From positions 1,922,001-1,986,000 of the forward strand of contig NZ_CP034670.1 of assembly GCF_003990355.1 (NCBI RefSeq): DNA of 64,000 nt, written 5' to 3'. Under the pieces are notes generated by a model. It saw nothing but the letters and a program-made list of their open reading frames with translations. It ran no database searches and was not told the DNA's origin. Every line of letters starts with the position of its first letter. The first letter of the stretch is position 1. This DNA comes from Eikenella corrodens (GTDB lineage Bacteria > Pseudomonadota > Gammaproteobacteria > Burkholderiales > Neisseriaceae). Shown here piece after piece: positions 1 through 9,261 of this stretch. The translations under genes were made by a program, and so were the position numbers.

Positions 1-633
1 TGCAAATACTACGGCGGCACAGCACCCGACGACTTCCAAGGCCTCAACCCCGCCGACACCCTGCTCGGCAAAGCCGCCAAACTGCAACAACAATGCTGCC
101 TCCTCCACACCCCCCAAGCCCGCGCCCAACTGCCCGCCCCACTCCAAGGCTACCTGAAAACGAGCGAAGCGAGTTTCTGCAAAGCTAAAACGAACGCAGT
201 GAGTTTCTGCGAAGCTAAAACGAGCGAAGCGGGTTTCTGCGAAGCTAAAACGAGCGAAGCAAACCCCTGCAAAACCAATACAGGCGAAACAGATTTGCAC
301 AAAGCAAAAAACCTTAGCAGTTCAGCCCTACACACCGCCACCATCATCCGCGGCACCGGCTTCACCCCAAACGGCAGCCTCAACGGCAGCCCCCTCAATC
401 CCCTCGGCTGGAGCGGCCTCCTCCTCCCGCAATGGGCAGACTACCCCGCCCAAGCCGCACAACGCTTCTACCCCCTGCCCCGCCTCGCCTACCTCGCCCC
501 CGCCCGCGTCCCGTTTGAACAAACCATCAGCGCCGCCGAACTCGCCCGCCGAGCCCCCGGCCTCATCGCCGTGGTCGAACCACGCCCCGACGGCATGTGG
601 CACGAAACCCAACGCCTGATGTGCCGCGGCTGA
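1..633 (+). CDS. Unknown protein, 3' part only, with in-frame 10-residue repeats
   Basis: The reading frame is open from base 1 to a TGA at 631-633, so the N-terminus lies outside the window. I do not recognise the family. The visible part starts with a Cys-containing stretch (CKYYGG, later QQQCCLL). A DUS encodes GYLK near base 148, and five 10-residue repeats follow (about codons 54-103), of the type TSEASFCKAK. After them comes a normal-looking globular C-terminus rich in Pro, Leu and Trp. Because the repeat period is 30 bp the frame survives. Codon use outside the repeat matches a real GC-rich gene. The repeat looks like an insertion or expansion inside an existing protein. Confidence 0.6.
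   Translation, partial: CKYYGGTAPDDFQGLNPADTLLGKAAKLQQQCCLLHTPQARAQLPAPLQGYLKTSEASFCKAKTNAVSFCEAKTSEAGFCEAKTSEANPCKTNTGETDLHKAKNLSSSALHTATIIRGTGFTPNGSLNGSPLNPLGWSGLLLPQWADYPAQAAQRFYPLPRLAYLAPARVPFEQTISAAELARRAPGLIAVVEPRPDGMWHETQRLMCRG
161..310 (+). repeat. Five tandem 30-bp units inside the CDS
   Basis: Units start at 161, 191, 221, 251 and 281. The first three are near-identical (type CGAGCGAAGCGAGTTTCTGC plus AAAGCTAAAA); the last two are degenerate. The array begins immediately after a DUS (149-160). Related single copies linked to DUS occur at 8432-8498 and, inverted, near 6310-6375. Confidence 0.9.
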
Positions 634-653
634 ATAGCCATACCGAACAACAA

Positions 654-696
654 AAAGGCTGCCTGAAACCATCCAAACGGTTTTCAGGTAGCCTTT
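654..696. terminator. Inverted DUS-pair hairpin, likely terminator
   Basis: AAAGGCTGCCTGAAA pairs with TTTCAGGTAGCCTTT across a 13-base loop, about 20 bases after the stop at 633. One arm has a single variant base (GCTGCC instead of GCTACC). Confidence 0.6.
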
Positions 697-697
697 C

Positions 698-801
698 TAT
701 AGTGAATTAACAAAAACCAGTACAGCGTTGGCTCGCCTTGCCGTAACGTGTGTACTGTCTGCGGCTCGCCGCCTTGTCCTGATTTTTGTTAATCCACTAT
801 A
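698..801 (+). repeat. Correia-like element, 104 bp
   Basis: It starts TATAGTGAATTAAC and ends GTTAATCCACTATA, with the internal core GTACTGTCTGCGGCTCGCCG. Ends, core and length match the short class of Correia elements known from Neisseria. It lies between two convergent genes. Confidence 0.85.
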
Positions 802-833
802 ACGGGCAGATATAGAAACAGTAACACAGCTGC

Positions 834-1022
834 CTAGCGCGTTACCTCCACCCCCACGCCCACTTTGCCATAAGGCGTCACGCTGCTATTGCCGTTGCCC
901 AAATCCACCGAGCCGCGCGCACCCACATGGCCATCGCCGCCGCTCACGCCTACGCCGGCACCGCAGGCCGACAACAGGGCAGCCAACACCGCCGCAGCGG
1001 CCAACCGATATGTTGCTTTCAT
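834..1022 (-). CDS. Small predicted lipoprotein
   Basis: A 62-residue protein. I start it at MKATYRL because AAAGGA lies just upstream, rather than at the longer frame starting at 1049. Residues 1-18 form a lipoprotein signal ending in the lipobox LSAC. The remaining ~44 residues are Gly/Val-rich with no known domain, so it is probably a small membrane-anchored protein. Neisseriaceae genomes carry many such short glycine-rich lipoproteins of unknown role. It stands alone, next to a Correia-like copy on one side and a repeat-rich gap on the other. Confidence 0.6.
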   Translation of the reverse strand: MKATYRLAAAAVLAALLSACGAGVGVSGGDGHVGARGSVDLGNGNSSVTPYGKVGVGVEVTR

Positions 1023-1547
1023 GTTTTTTCCTTTCACAGGGTTGAACACAATTATCCGTAAATAATAGCATAATCTTTTTTCAGGTAGCCTCTACGGCGG
1101 CTGCAGGCCGGATACCGGCATCCGACACAGCCGTAAGCCAGCATTGCCATACCGACAGATTACCTTAGGATGTGCGGAACACACGCCATCCCAAACCTTG
1201 CGCGCGCGTTCTGCATGCACCCTAAACGGCTACGGCTTTTCAGGCAACCCCAAAAGAAAGAAAGGCTACCTGAAAAGTTTCAGGCAGCCTTTTCTTGTTT
1301 CGTGCCGCAGGGCGTAGGTTGGGTTGATAAACCCAACATTCTGCTATTGGTTGGGTTACGCCCGTGGCTAACCCAACCTACGCTCTATGGATTTTCAGGT
1401 AGCCTGAAAGAGAGAAAGGCTACCTGAAAAATATTTGCTTGGTTTCAGGTAGCCTCTACGGCGCAGCGGCCGGCCGGATAGGGTATCCGACATTTCATAC
1501 AAAGGCTGTTTGAAAATTCACGGCAGGCTTGGGCCTGCCCGGCAACA
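1023..1547. other. Gene-free stretch with DUS copies
   Basis: It holds several DUS copies, including inverted pairs around 1261-1293 and 1391-1430, and the long inverted repeat at 1312-1383. The ORF that can be read through it (1170-1427) consists only of repeats and is not a gene. Confidence 0.7.
1312..1383. repeat. 72-bp imperfect palindrome
   Basis: The left end GCGTAGGTTGGGTT and right end AACCCAACCTACGC are exact inverted copies; further GGTTGGGTT/AACCCAAC copies lie inside. Similar GTAGGTTGGGTT palindromes are common extragenic repeats in several proteobacteria. Confidence 0.75.
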
Positions 1548-2042
1548 TCAAATCTTCAAAATCCGCTCGCCGCGCCCGATGCCGGCGGCACCGGTGCGCA
1601 CGGTTTCCAGAATCAAGCCTTTGGGCACGGTTTCGAGAAAGCTGTCGAGTTTGTCGCTGGTGCCGGTGATTTCGATCACATAGCTTTTATCGGTTACGTC
1701 CACCACCTGGCCGCGGTAAATATCGGTCAGGCGCAGGAGCTCATCGCGGTCTTTGCCCAAGGCGCGCACTTTTACCAACATCAGTTCGCGTTCCACATGG
1801 CGGCAATTGTTGAAGTCGATTACTTTCACCACCTCCACCAGCTTGTTGAGCTGCTTGGTAATCTGCTCGAGCACTTGGTCGTTGCCTCGGGTAACGATGG
1901 TCATGCGCGAGAGGGTCGGGTCTTCGGTGGGGGCTACGGAAAGCGCATCGATGTTGTAGCCGCGCGCGGAAAAGAGGCCGACCACGCGGCTCATGGCGCC
2001 GGATTCGTTTTCCATCAGAATGGATAAAATGTGTCGCATCAT
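1548..2042 (-). CDS. ilvH: Acetolactate synthase small (regulatory) subunit
   Basis: A 164-residue protein (two adjacent ATGs; the first overlaps the ilvB stop as ATGA, suggesting translational coupling). It binds the catalytic subunit and gives valine feedback control of the first common step of branched-chain amino acid synthesis. Residues 3-80 form an ACT domain (MRHILSILMENESGAMSRVV, then FSARGYNIDAL); the C-terminal half contains the typical DITDKS-like region (DVTDKSYVIEITG) and ends GRGERILKI. Length is normal for IlvH/IlvN. Confidence 0.95.
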   Translation of the reverse strand: MMRHILSILMENESGAMSRVVGLFSARGYNIDALSVAPTEDPTLSRMTIVTRGNDQVLEQITKQLNKLVEVVKVIDFNNCRHVERELMLVKVRALGKDRDELLRLTDIYRGQVVDVTDKSYVIEITGTSDKLDSFLETVPKGLILETVRTGAAGIGRGERILKI

Positions 2043-3817
2043 GGCACGCTCCTTGTGTCATAGTGGCGGTCGGTTACTTCGTTTACATCGGAATCGGCTT
2101 TGCGCTCGCGCATATGCGGCGGCAACACCATTTCGTCCAAGCCTTTGCCGTTGCCCACCATGGGGAAGACGTTTTGTTTGGGATCGACGGCGAAATCCAT
2201 AAACACCAGCCTGTCTTTCAGTGCGAGGGCTTCGCGCAGCGCGCCTTCCACGTCGGCCGGCTTTTCAATGCGCATGCCCACATGGCCGTAGGCTTCGGCC
2301 AGTTTCACGAAATCGGGCAGCGTGTCGAAATAGGTTTCGGCTTCGCGGTTGCTGTAATACAGCTCCTGCCATTGGCGCACCATGCCGAGGTAGCCGTTGT
2401 TCAGGCAGATGATTTTCACCGGCAGGTTGTATTGTTTGCAGGTAGCCAGCTCTTGGATGTTCATCTGAATCGAGCCTTCACCGGTGATGCAGCAAATATC
2501 GCGATCCGGTGCGGCCAGATACGCGCCCATGGCATAAGGCAGACCCACGCCCATGGTGCCAAGGCCGCCGGAATTGAGCCATTGGCGCGGCTGGGAGAAG
2601 GGGTAATACTGCGCGGCAAACATTTGGTGCTGCCCCACGTCGGCAGTGATGATGGCGTTGCCCCGGGTTACTTCGGCCAGGGTGCGCACCACCTGCTGCG
2701 GCAGGATAATGTCTTCATGCGGCTCGATGGCGAGGCAGTCGCGGCTGCGCCAAGCTTCGATGCGCTGCCACCATTTTTCCAGATTGGCCGGATTAAACTG
2801 CAATTCCTGCTTGCGCCACAGGCCGATCATTTCCTCCAACACGTTTTTCACGTCGCCCACAATCGGCACATCGGCCTTCACGCGCTTGGCGATGCTGGAA
2901 GGATCGATGTCGATGTGGATAATTTTCCTCGGCTGTTCCAGGAATTTGGCCGGCACGGAAATTACGCGGTCGTCAAAACGCACGCCCACGGCCAAAATCA
3001 CATCGGCATCGTGCATGGCCAAGTTGGCCTCGTATGTGCCGTGCATACCGAGCATGCCGAGGAAGCGGCGGTCGGAAGCGGGATAGCCGCCCAAACCCAT
3101 CAGCGTGCCGGTGCAGGGAATGTTCAAAAGCTGCACCAATTCGGTGAGCTGTTTGGCCGCATTGCCCAAAATCACGCCGCCGCCGAAATACACCAGCGGG
3201 CGTTTGGCCGCCGCCAGCATCTGCACCGCTTTTTTAATCTGGCCGATATGGCCGTGCGTAACCGGCTGGTAGGAACGGATAAAAATATCTTCCTGCGGAT
3301 AGCTGAACTTAGAAAGCGCCTGCGTAGCATCTTTAGTGATGTCCACCACCACCGGGCCGGGGCGGCCGCTCTGCGCGATTTGAAACGCCTTTTTGATGGT
3401 GGGCGCGATTTCGTCCACCTCGGTGACTAGGAAATTGTGCTTCACGCACGGGCGGGAAATGCCCACCATATCAATTTCCTGAAACGCATCCGAGCCCACC
3501 GCGGGCGAAGGCACCTGGCCGGAGATCACCACCAGCGGGATGGAGTCGCTATAGGCCGTGGCAATGCCGGTGATGGCGTTGGTGGCGCCCGGGCCGGAAG
3601 TAACCAGCGCCACGCCCACCTTGCCGCTCACGCGCGCATAGGCATCGGCGGCATGCACCGCAGCCTGCTCGTGGCGTACCAGAATATGCTCGAATTTGTG
3701 GAGTTGGTAGAGAGCGTCGTAGATTTCCAAAACCGCGCCGCCGGGATAGCCGAACACGTATTCCACGTTTTCGGCCTTAAGACTTTGCACCAATATTTGT
3801 GCGCCTGATAACTGCAT
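2039..3817 (-). CDS. ilvB: Acetolactate synthase large (catalytic) subunit
   Basis: A 592-residue thiamine-diphosphate enzyme that joins two pyruvates (or pyruvate and 2-oxobutyrate) into acetohydroxy acids for Ile, Val and Leu. I start at MQLSGAQ because AAGGAGAGGT sits 5 bases upstream; a longer frame begins at 3838. The catalytic Glu is about residue 50 (RHEQAAVHAADAYAR). The central FAD-binding region follows, and the C-terminal ThDP/Mg motif runs from ITGEGS to LNN. It is cotranscribed with ilvH through a 4-base overlap. ilvI would be an equally valid symbol. Confidence 0.95.
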   Translation of the reverse strand: MQLSGAQILVQSLKAENVEYVFGYPGGAVLEIYDALYQLHKFEHILVRHEQAAVHAADAYARVSGKVGVALVTSGPGATNAITGIATAYSDSIPLVVISGQVPSPAVGSDAFQEIDMVGISRPCVKHNFLVTEVDEIAPTIKKAFQIAQSGRPGPVVVDITKDATQALSKFSYPQEDIFIRSYQPVTHGHIGQIKKAVQMLAAAKRPLVYFGGGVILGNAAKQLTELVQLLNIPCTGTLMGLGGYPASDRRFLGMLGMHGTYEANLAMHDADVILAVGVRFDDRVISVPAKFLEQPRKIIHIDIDPSSIAKRVKADVPIVGDVKNVLEEMIGLWRKQELQFNPANLEKWWQRIEAWRSRDCLAIEPHEDIILPQQVVRTLAEVTRGNAIITADVGQHQMFAAQYYPFSQPRQWLNSGGLGTMGVGLPYAMGAYLAAPDRDICCITGEGSIQMNIQELATCKQYNLPVKIICLNNGYLGMVRQWQELYYSNREAETYFDTLPDFVKLAEAYGHVGMRIEKPADVEGALREALALKDRLVFMDFAVDPKQNVFPMVGNGKGLDEMVLPPHMRERKADSDVNEVTDRHYDTRSVP

Positions 3818-4230
3818 CAAACCTCTCCTTTTATGCACATCAGCCGACAGTCGGCGGCAGCTTTACCCCGGCATGGTAGTGCGCTGGCTGAAGCCGGGCG
3901 GATTTAAGGTACGCAAAACGGCAACAACCGGTAACAGTCTGCACGCCGCACCCTCGGAAGAGATGCGGGGTTGTGTAAAAAAAGAAAAATCAAGATACCG
4001 CAGCGCGGCATAAAAAACAAGAGCAGGCAGGAAAAATACTGCATCAGAGGCATGATTAACTAGCTAACGCCGAGCAATCACTAAGAAAATGCCACTTCAC
4101 TTAAAAAAGCGGAAATAAGCTATCGAATAATATCGGCTGGCAGCTATGCTGCGAAAACAAAGGCTACCTGAAACCGGAAGCATGCCGGTTTTCAGGTAGC
4201 CTTTTCCTATCCATCTAAACCACAGTACAA
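3818..4230. other. Upstream region of ilvB
   Basis: About 410 bases without a convincing gene. It must contain the ilvB promoter, read leftwards. A 49-codon leftward frame (4053 to 3904) is rich in Leu and Phe but has no ribosome site and no terminator behind it, so I do not call a leader peptide. The part near 4230 holds the DUS-pair hairpin. Confidence 0.5.
4158..4205. terminator. Inverted DUS-pair hairpin
   Basis: AAAGGCTACCTGAAACCGG pairs with CCGGTTTTCAGGTAGCCTTT and is T-rich on both sides. It lies just past the end of the leftward gene at 4231. Confidence 0.7.
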
Positions 4231-5085
4231 CTACATTTCAACCCGCTTACCGATATCTTTGAGTTTGGCATACTGCTCCAAAAGCTGCGGGCTATCGTCC
4301 AAGCTCATGGCAAAGTTCCACAGATAAGTGGTTACGGAGTAAACGTGCCCCGCGCTACCATAGCCCTGGAGGGTAAGCAGCAACAATGCCGTACCGAACA
4401 GGAAGCTCAGCGCCAGCCCTATAGTCAGGAAGCTGGCAGCTTCACGATTGGAAATCAGAATCCGTAGGCGGGCGGAGAAGGAATAATGTTTCAACAAAGT
4501 ATGCTCGCCAGCCGTACCCGCCAAATCCACTTCCTTTTCCAAGCGGTTGTTCAGGCGGTGGTAGAGCCGATCATTCACGGCAGCAAAACGCGGCACCAAC
4601 AGAGCAAACACCGCCGCCACCAACAGTGCCGCAGCGCCCACCCAAAACTCAATCACCAGCAGCATCACCACCGAGCCAACGGCGGAAAACACTGAAGTAG
4701 TAAACAAGGGGAGGTGCAACTCGAAAAAATCCACAAACTCACGGGAAAGAGCTACACGGGCAGCGGTTTCCGAATGGCTGCTCCCACTTTCGCGCTGGCG
4801 CAGAATTACTGGCACGGCTGTTTCGGCATAGATTTTGGCAAAGGCTCGAGTATCCACACTGCGGCGTGCTGCTGACACGCTGTAAATCACAATCATCAGC
4901 AGCGCATAACCTGCCGCACCCCACAAGCTGCCGGACACCACCTGGTTGATGGCGAAGCCGGCAAACAACGGATAAGTATTGATAAGCAGGTTTTCCGCTG
5001 CCACCAGAGAGAACGTTCCGATGAGACGGCGGCGGTTTTGGGCAGCGATGGCTTTGAGGGTTTGGAAGGCTGATGGGGAGGGCAT
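4231..5085 (-). CDS. ABC transporter six-transmembrane domain protein without ATPase
   Basis: A 284-residue membrane protein that resembles the transmembrane half of type-1 ABC exporters (hydrophobic segments near residues 22-42, 55-75, 130-165 and 220-245, plus the cytoplasmic-loop-like stretch NRLEKEVDLAGTAGEHTLLKHY). No Walker A, signature or Walker B motif is present, and no ATPase gene lies beside it. Stand-alone proteins of this kind are annotated in Neisseriaceae with unknown function. It might work with an ATPase encoded elsewhere, or be the remnant of a full exporter. Confidence 0.7.
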   Translation of the reverse strand: MPSPSAFQTLKAIAAQNRRRLIGTFSLVAAENLLINTYPLFAGFAINQVVSGSLWGAAGYALLMIVIYSVSAARRSVDTRAFAKIYAETAVPVILRQRESGSSHSETAARVALSREFVDFFELHLPLFTTSVFSAVGSVVMLLVIEFWVGAAALLVAAVFALLVPRFAAVNDRLYHRLNNRLEKEVDLAGTAGEHTLLKHYSFSARLRILISNREAASFLTIGLALSFLFGTALLLLTLQGYGSAGHVYSVTTYLWNFAMSLDDSPQLLEQYAKLKDIGKRVEM

Positions 5086-5168
5086 GGTGTGGAGTGTGTT
5101 TGGAAGATTTTTGAGATAACCGGCTTGTTTTTCAGGCAGCCTTTTGGCAGCGACCCATATTATACAAA

Positions 5169-5212
5169 ACAGGCTACCTAAAACCGGAACACTAGATTTT
5201 CAGGTAGCCTGT
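5169..5212. terminator. Inverted DUS-pair hairpin
   Basis: ACAGGCTACCT pairs with AGGTAGCCTGT around a 22-base loop. It follows the stop of the leftward gene at 5234. One arm has the variant ACCTAAAA. Confidence 0.6.
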
Positions 5213-5233
5213 TGCCTGGAATGGAAGGATAGG

Positions 5234-6076
5234 CTATTCCCGCTCAAAAAACAGATCGCGGTAAACCGCATAAGGCAGGATAAACAGCACCGGCAGGCAG
5301 GCCAGCACGGCAACGGCCAGCAGCACCAGGGCAGCTTTGCCCAATCCCGGCGCGAGCGAGGCCAAGAAGCCTGTCAAAACCGCACCGCTAAATATCACGC
5401 CGAGGAAGGCCAAAAATATAAGCAGCGAACACCAAAACGCACCGCCGATGTTGCGGAGAAAGCCTTTCAGGCTCAGGCCGATGGCGCGGAACAGCTTTTC
5501 GCCTTGCAGGATAATCAGCGTGGGGGTAAGGAAAGTGAGAGACAAATAAACAATGGCGAAAACCAAATTCATGGCCTTCAGGTTGTTTGGCATCCCTTCC
5601 TGCACATTGTCCAAATATGCCTGCAACACATCACTACCGAATACAAAGTAAACGATTGCGCCGTACAGCAAGGTTAGGGCAAAAGTAAACAGCCCCACAC
5701 CCAACAGGCTCAAAGCCCGCTCCCGAAAGCCGGTAGAAAAAATATCGCCGATACTGAAATTACCATACTGCTCGGTGTCTTGCGCCGCATAGGCCACACC
5801 GGCCAATAGGAAGGTCATCAGCGGCGGCTGCAACAGCGGGCCGACGATAGGGATAAGTGCAATAACAACGTTGGCAAGCAGAATCAGCAGCACCGCACCC
5901 ATCCATTTGCCCGGCCGCTGTTTAAACAAGCTCCATGCATCACGCAGCCAGCCCATCGCCCGCCCCATGCCCACGGCCTGCGGCTCGCCCAAATAGCCGT
6001 CGTCTTCAATGCTGCGGGAGATTTCTTCAAACGGCGTGCTCGGCGGGGCATAACGGTTAAAATCTTGATTGTTCAT
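5234..6076 (-). CDS. BPSS1780-family multi-pass membrane protein
   Basis: A 280-residue inner-membrane protein. A ~50-residue cytoplasmic N-terminus leads to MGWLRDAWSLFKQRPGKW, the characteristic entry segment of this family, followed by about six hydrophobic segments (near 62-90, 115-145, 165-190, 210-235 and 245-272). The family is widespread in Beta- and Gammaproteobacteria and has no proven function. The gene is monocistronic, with DUS hairpins behind it. Family assignment rests on length, topology and the WxLFKxRP-type motif. Confidence 0.75.
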   Translation of the reverse strand: MNNQDFNRYAPPSTPFEEISRSIEDDGYLGEPQAVGMGRAMGWLRDAWSLFKQRPGKWMGAVLLILLANVVIALIPIVGPLLQPPLMTFLLAGVAYAAQDTEQYGNFSIGDIFSTGFRERALSLLGVGLFTFALTLLYGAIVYFVFGSDVLQAYLDNVQEGMPNNLKAMNLVFAIVYLSLTFLTPTLIILQGEKLFRAIGLSLKGFLRNIGGAFWCSLLIFLAFLGVIFSGAVLTGFLASLAPGLGKAALVLLAVAVLACLPVLFILPYAVYRDLFFERE

Positions 6077-6385
6077 GCTTTACTCTTTTTGTTGATTAAT
6101 CAGAAGAAGTGTGGATTTTATCAGCAAGCCGGCGGGCGGCGGAAATACGGCGGGCATCGGGCGGGATATTGTGGCGGAAACACACAGCGGCGCAACCATG
6201 CCGCTTTCTATAAAGAAATGATTCAGCCATAGCGCACACCGGATTTTCAGGTAGCCCGATGAAGGCTACCTGAAATTCTAGCTCCGCAGAGCCCTTCTCC
6301 CACGGAAGTCCGATCCGATCCAAAGAAACCCGCTTCACTGGTTTTAACCGCGTTGAAGCTTCGCTTTCAGATAGCCTTTGCCCGT
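6077..6385. other. Gap between two leftward genes
   Basis: It contains an inverted DUS pair (6243-6277) and, near 6310-6375, an inverted copy of the DUS-linked repeat whose core is GTTAAAACNAGTGAAGCGGG. The frame that spans it (6096-6389) is mainly repeat and I reject it as a gene. Confidence 0.5.
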
Positions 6386-8425
6386 TCACACGCCCAAATA
6401 ACCTTCGCGGCTGGCCAGCCAGCGTTCTAGGTGTTTTTCCACAATATCGGGGTGGCGGGCGATGAGCTCGGGCGCGATCCGGCGGGCGGCTTCCAAGAGG
6501 GGCAGGTCTTGCTCCAAATTGGCGAAACGCAGCATGGGCAGGCCGCTTTGGCGGGCGCCGAGGAATTCGCCGGGGCCGCGGATGTTGAGGTCTTGGTGGG
6601 CGATTTCAAAGCCGTCGGTATTTTCGTAGATCACCTTGAGGCGGGCTTTGGCGGTGTCGCCCAAGGGCTCGGCAAACAGCAGCACACAGCTGGATACCGC
6701 GGCGCCGCGCCCTACCCGGCCGCGCAATTGGTGCAGCTGGGAAAGCCCCATGCGCTCGGCGTGTTCGATCACCATCAGGGCGGCGTTGGGCACGTCCACC
6801 CCCACTTCGATCACGGTGGTGGCCACCAGCACATGGATGCGCCCGGCGGCAAATTCAGCCATCACGGCGGCTTTCTCCGCGCTTTTCATGCGGCCGTGCA
6901 CCAGGCCGATGGTGAGCTCGGGCAGGGCGGCCTGCAGCTCGGCGAGCGTATCGGTGGCGGTTTGCAGCTGCAGCGCTTCGCTCTCTTCAATCAGCGGGCA
7001 CACCCAATAGGCCTGCCGCCCTTTTTTACAGGTAGCCAGCACAAAGCCTTCCACTTCGCGGCGGCGGATGTTGTTGACCAAGCGGGTTTTAATCGGTGTA
7101 CGGCCGGGTGGCAGCTCGTCGATGATGGAAACGTCGAGGTCGGCAAAGAAGCTCATGGCCAGCGTGCGCGGAATCGGGGTGGCAGACATCATCAGCTGGT
7201 GTACGTCGCGGCCTTTATTTTTCAGGGCGAGGCGCTGCGCCACGCCGAAGCGGTGCTGCTCGTCCACAATCACCAGGCCGAGGTTTTGGAAGGATACGTC
7301 GTCTTGAAACAGGGCGTGCGTGCCCACGGCCAGGCGGATGCGGCCGTCAGCCAGCGCGGCTTTGGCTTGGTCTTTTTCTTTCTTTTTGAGGCTACCTGAA
7401 AGCCAGGCCACGCTGATGTCCAGCGGCTCGAGCCATTGGCGGAATTTGATGTGGTGCTGCTCGGCGAGGATTTCGGTGGGCGCCATCACGGCCACTTGCG
7501 CGCCTGCTTCGATGGCGGCCAGCGCAGAAAGCGCGGCCACGATGGTTTTGCCGCTGCCCACATCGCCCTGCAGCAGGCGGTGCATCGGGTGCGGCTGTGC
7601 CAAATCTTGGCGGATTTCGGCCAGCACGCGCTCCTGCGCGGCGGTGAGGGCGAAAGGCAGACTCTGCACCAGCGGTTTGGCCAGGCTGCCGTCGCCCACC
7701 AGCGGCACGGCCTGCCCACTGAGCCGCTGTGCACGGGCCAGACGCATGGAAAGCTGCTGGGCGAGCAGTTCGTCGAACTTCAGCCGCTGCCAGGCAGGCA
7801 GGCTGCCGTCCGACAATTGGCCGATGCTGTATTCGGGCGGCGGCGCGTGCAGAAGGTGCAGACTTTCGGCCAGCGGCGGCAGCTTGAGCTTTGCCAGCAG
7901 GCTTTCAGGTAACGTGTCGGCCAAATCGGTTTGCCCGAGGGCTTGGCGGATAATGCGGCGCAGCGTGGGCTGGCTGAGGCCGGACACGGTGGGATACACG
8001 GGAGTGAGGCTCTCGGCCAGGCTTTGGCTTGCCGCATCGCGGATTTTGGGGTGCACCATTTCGTCGCCGAAAAAGCCGTGGCGGATTTCGCCGATGGCGC
8101 GGATGCGTTTGCCTACGGCGAGCTGTTTTTGCTGACCGGGGTAGAAATGGATAAAGCGCAGGTGCAGCACACTGCCGGATTGGTCGCGGATTTGGGCAAT
8201 CAGCTGGCGGCGCGGGCGGAACTGGATTTCCTGATGCGTCACTTCGCCTTCCACTTGGCAGGATACGCCCACGGGCGCGTCTTTGATGGGGGTAAGGTGG
8301 GTTTCGTCTTCGTAGCGCAGGGGCAGGTGCAGCACGGCATCCCACAGGCTGCGGATATGCAGCTTGGCGAGCTTGCCGGCGGTGGTGTCGGTGAGCTTGA
8401 GTTGTTGTTTGAAATCGGCGCTCAT
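6386..8425 (-). CDS. recG: ATP-dependent DNA helicase RecG
   Basis: A 679-residue branch-migration helicase that regresses stalled replication forks and processes Holliday junctions. An N-terminal wedge/OB region covers about residues 20-150. The helicase core has Walker A GDVGSGKT (~287), TEILAEQH, the DEQH box (~387), MSATPIPRT (~411), and in domain 2 VHGRMK, ATTVIEVGVDVPNA and QLRGRVGR. Length is typical. A DUS near 7390 is read in frame and encodes LSGSLKK within the helicase core. The C-terminal region is complete. Confidence 0.97.
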   Translation of the reverse strand: MSADFKQQLKLTDTTAGKLAKLHIRSLWDAVLHLPLRYEDETHLTPIKDAPVGVSCQVEGEVTHQEIQFRPRRQLIAQIRDQSGSVLHLRFIHFYPGQQKQLAVGKRIRAIGEIRHGFFGDEMVHPKIRDAASQSLAESLTPVYPTVSGLSQPTLRRIIRQALGQTDLADTLPESLLAKLKLPPLAESLHLLHAPPPEYSIGQLSDGSLPAWQRLKFDELLAQQLSMRLARAQRLSGQAVPLVGDGSLAKPLVQSLPFALTAAQERVLAEIRQDLAQPHPMHRLLQGDVGSGKTIVAALSALAAIEAGAQVAVMAPTEILAEQHHIKFRQWLEPLDISVAWLSGSLKKKEKDQAKAALADGRIRLAVGTHALFQDDVSFQNLGLVIVDEQHRFGVAQRLALKNKGRDVHQLMMSATPIPRTLAMSFFADLDVSIIDELPPGRTPIKTRLVNNIRRREVEGFVLATCKKGRQAYWVCPLIEESEALQLQTATDTLAELQAALPELTIGLVHGRMKSAEKAAVMAEFAAGRIHVLVATTVIEVGVDVPNAALMVIEHAERMGLSQLHQLRGRVGRGAAVSSCVLLFAEPLGDTAKARLKVIYENTDGFEIAHQDLNIRGPGEFLGARQSGLPMLRFANLEQDLPLLEAARRIAPELIARHPDIVEKHLERWLASREGYLGV

Positions 8426-8431
8426 GGGATA

Positions 8432-8498
8432 AGGCTACCTGAAAGCGTGAGCTTCAACGCAGTTAAAACGAACGAAGTGAGTTTCTGCGAAGCTAAAG
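8432..8498 (+). repeat. DUS-linked repeat copy
   Basis: A DUS followed by GCTTCAACGCAGTTAAAACG and AACGAAGTGAGTTTCTGCGA. It shares its 30-bp core with the tandem array at 161-310. It lies just upstream of recG, in the leader region of that leftward gene. Confidence 0.75.
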
Positions 8499-8603
8499 CG
8501 TGGGTTTGTGCGTGGCAGAAAGATGGCGGGATTGTACTGGAGCGGATGTTTTTCAGGTAGCCTTCATCAGGCTACCTGAAAATATTGGCCGCGCTTGAAT
8601 GCC

Positions 8604-9197
<594 letters not shown>

Positions 9198-9261
9198 GGG
9201 TGGTGTGATATGTGTTGGGCGAGTTTGACAAAACGTTGGGTATGAATGCCAGGCTGCTTTT

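Noticed and set aside
161..310. CRISPR-like array
   Set aside because: The 30-bp units are directly adjacent without spacers and are translated in frame.
1170..1427. 85-codon rightward frame
   Set aside because: It consists of DUS copies and the 72-bp palindrome.
2063..3430. Long rightward open frame opposite ilvB (and similar ones opposite lptD, norB, ctp and rne)
   Set aside because: Shadow frames from GC-rich codon bias; His/Ala/Gly-rich translations without domains, covering well-identified genes.
3904..4053. 49-codon leftward frame upstream of ilvB as a possible leader peptide
   Set aside because: Rich in Leu/Phe, but no ribosome site, no terminator hairpin with T-run between it and ilvB, and no Ile/Val run typical of ilv leaders.
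6096..6389. 97-codon leftward frame after recG
   Set aside because: Mostly DUS and repeat sequence, no ribosome site and no domain; it overlaps the recG end.
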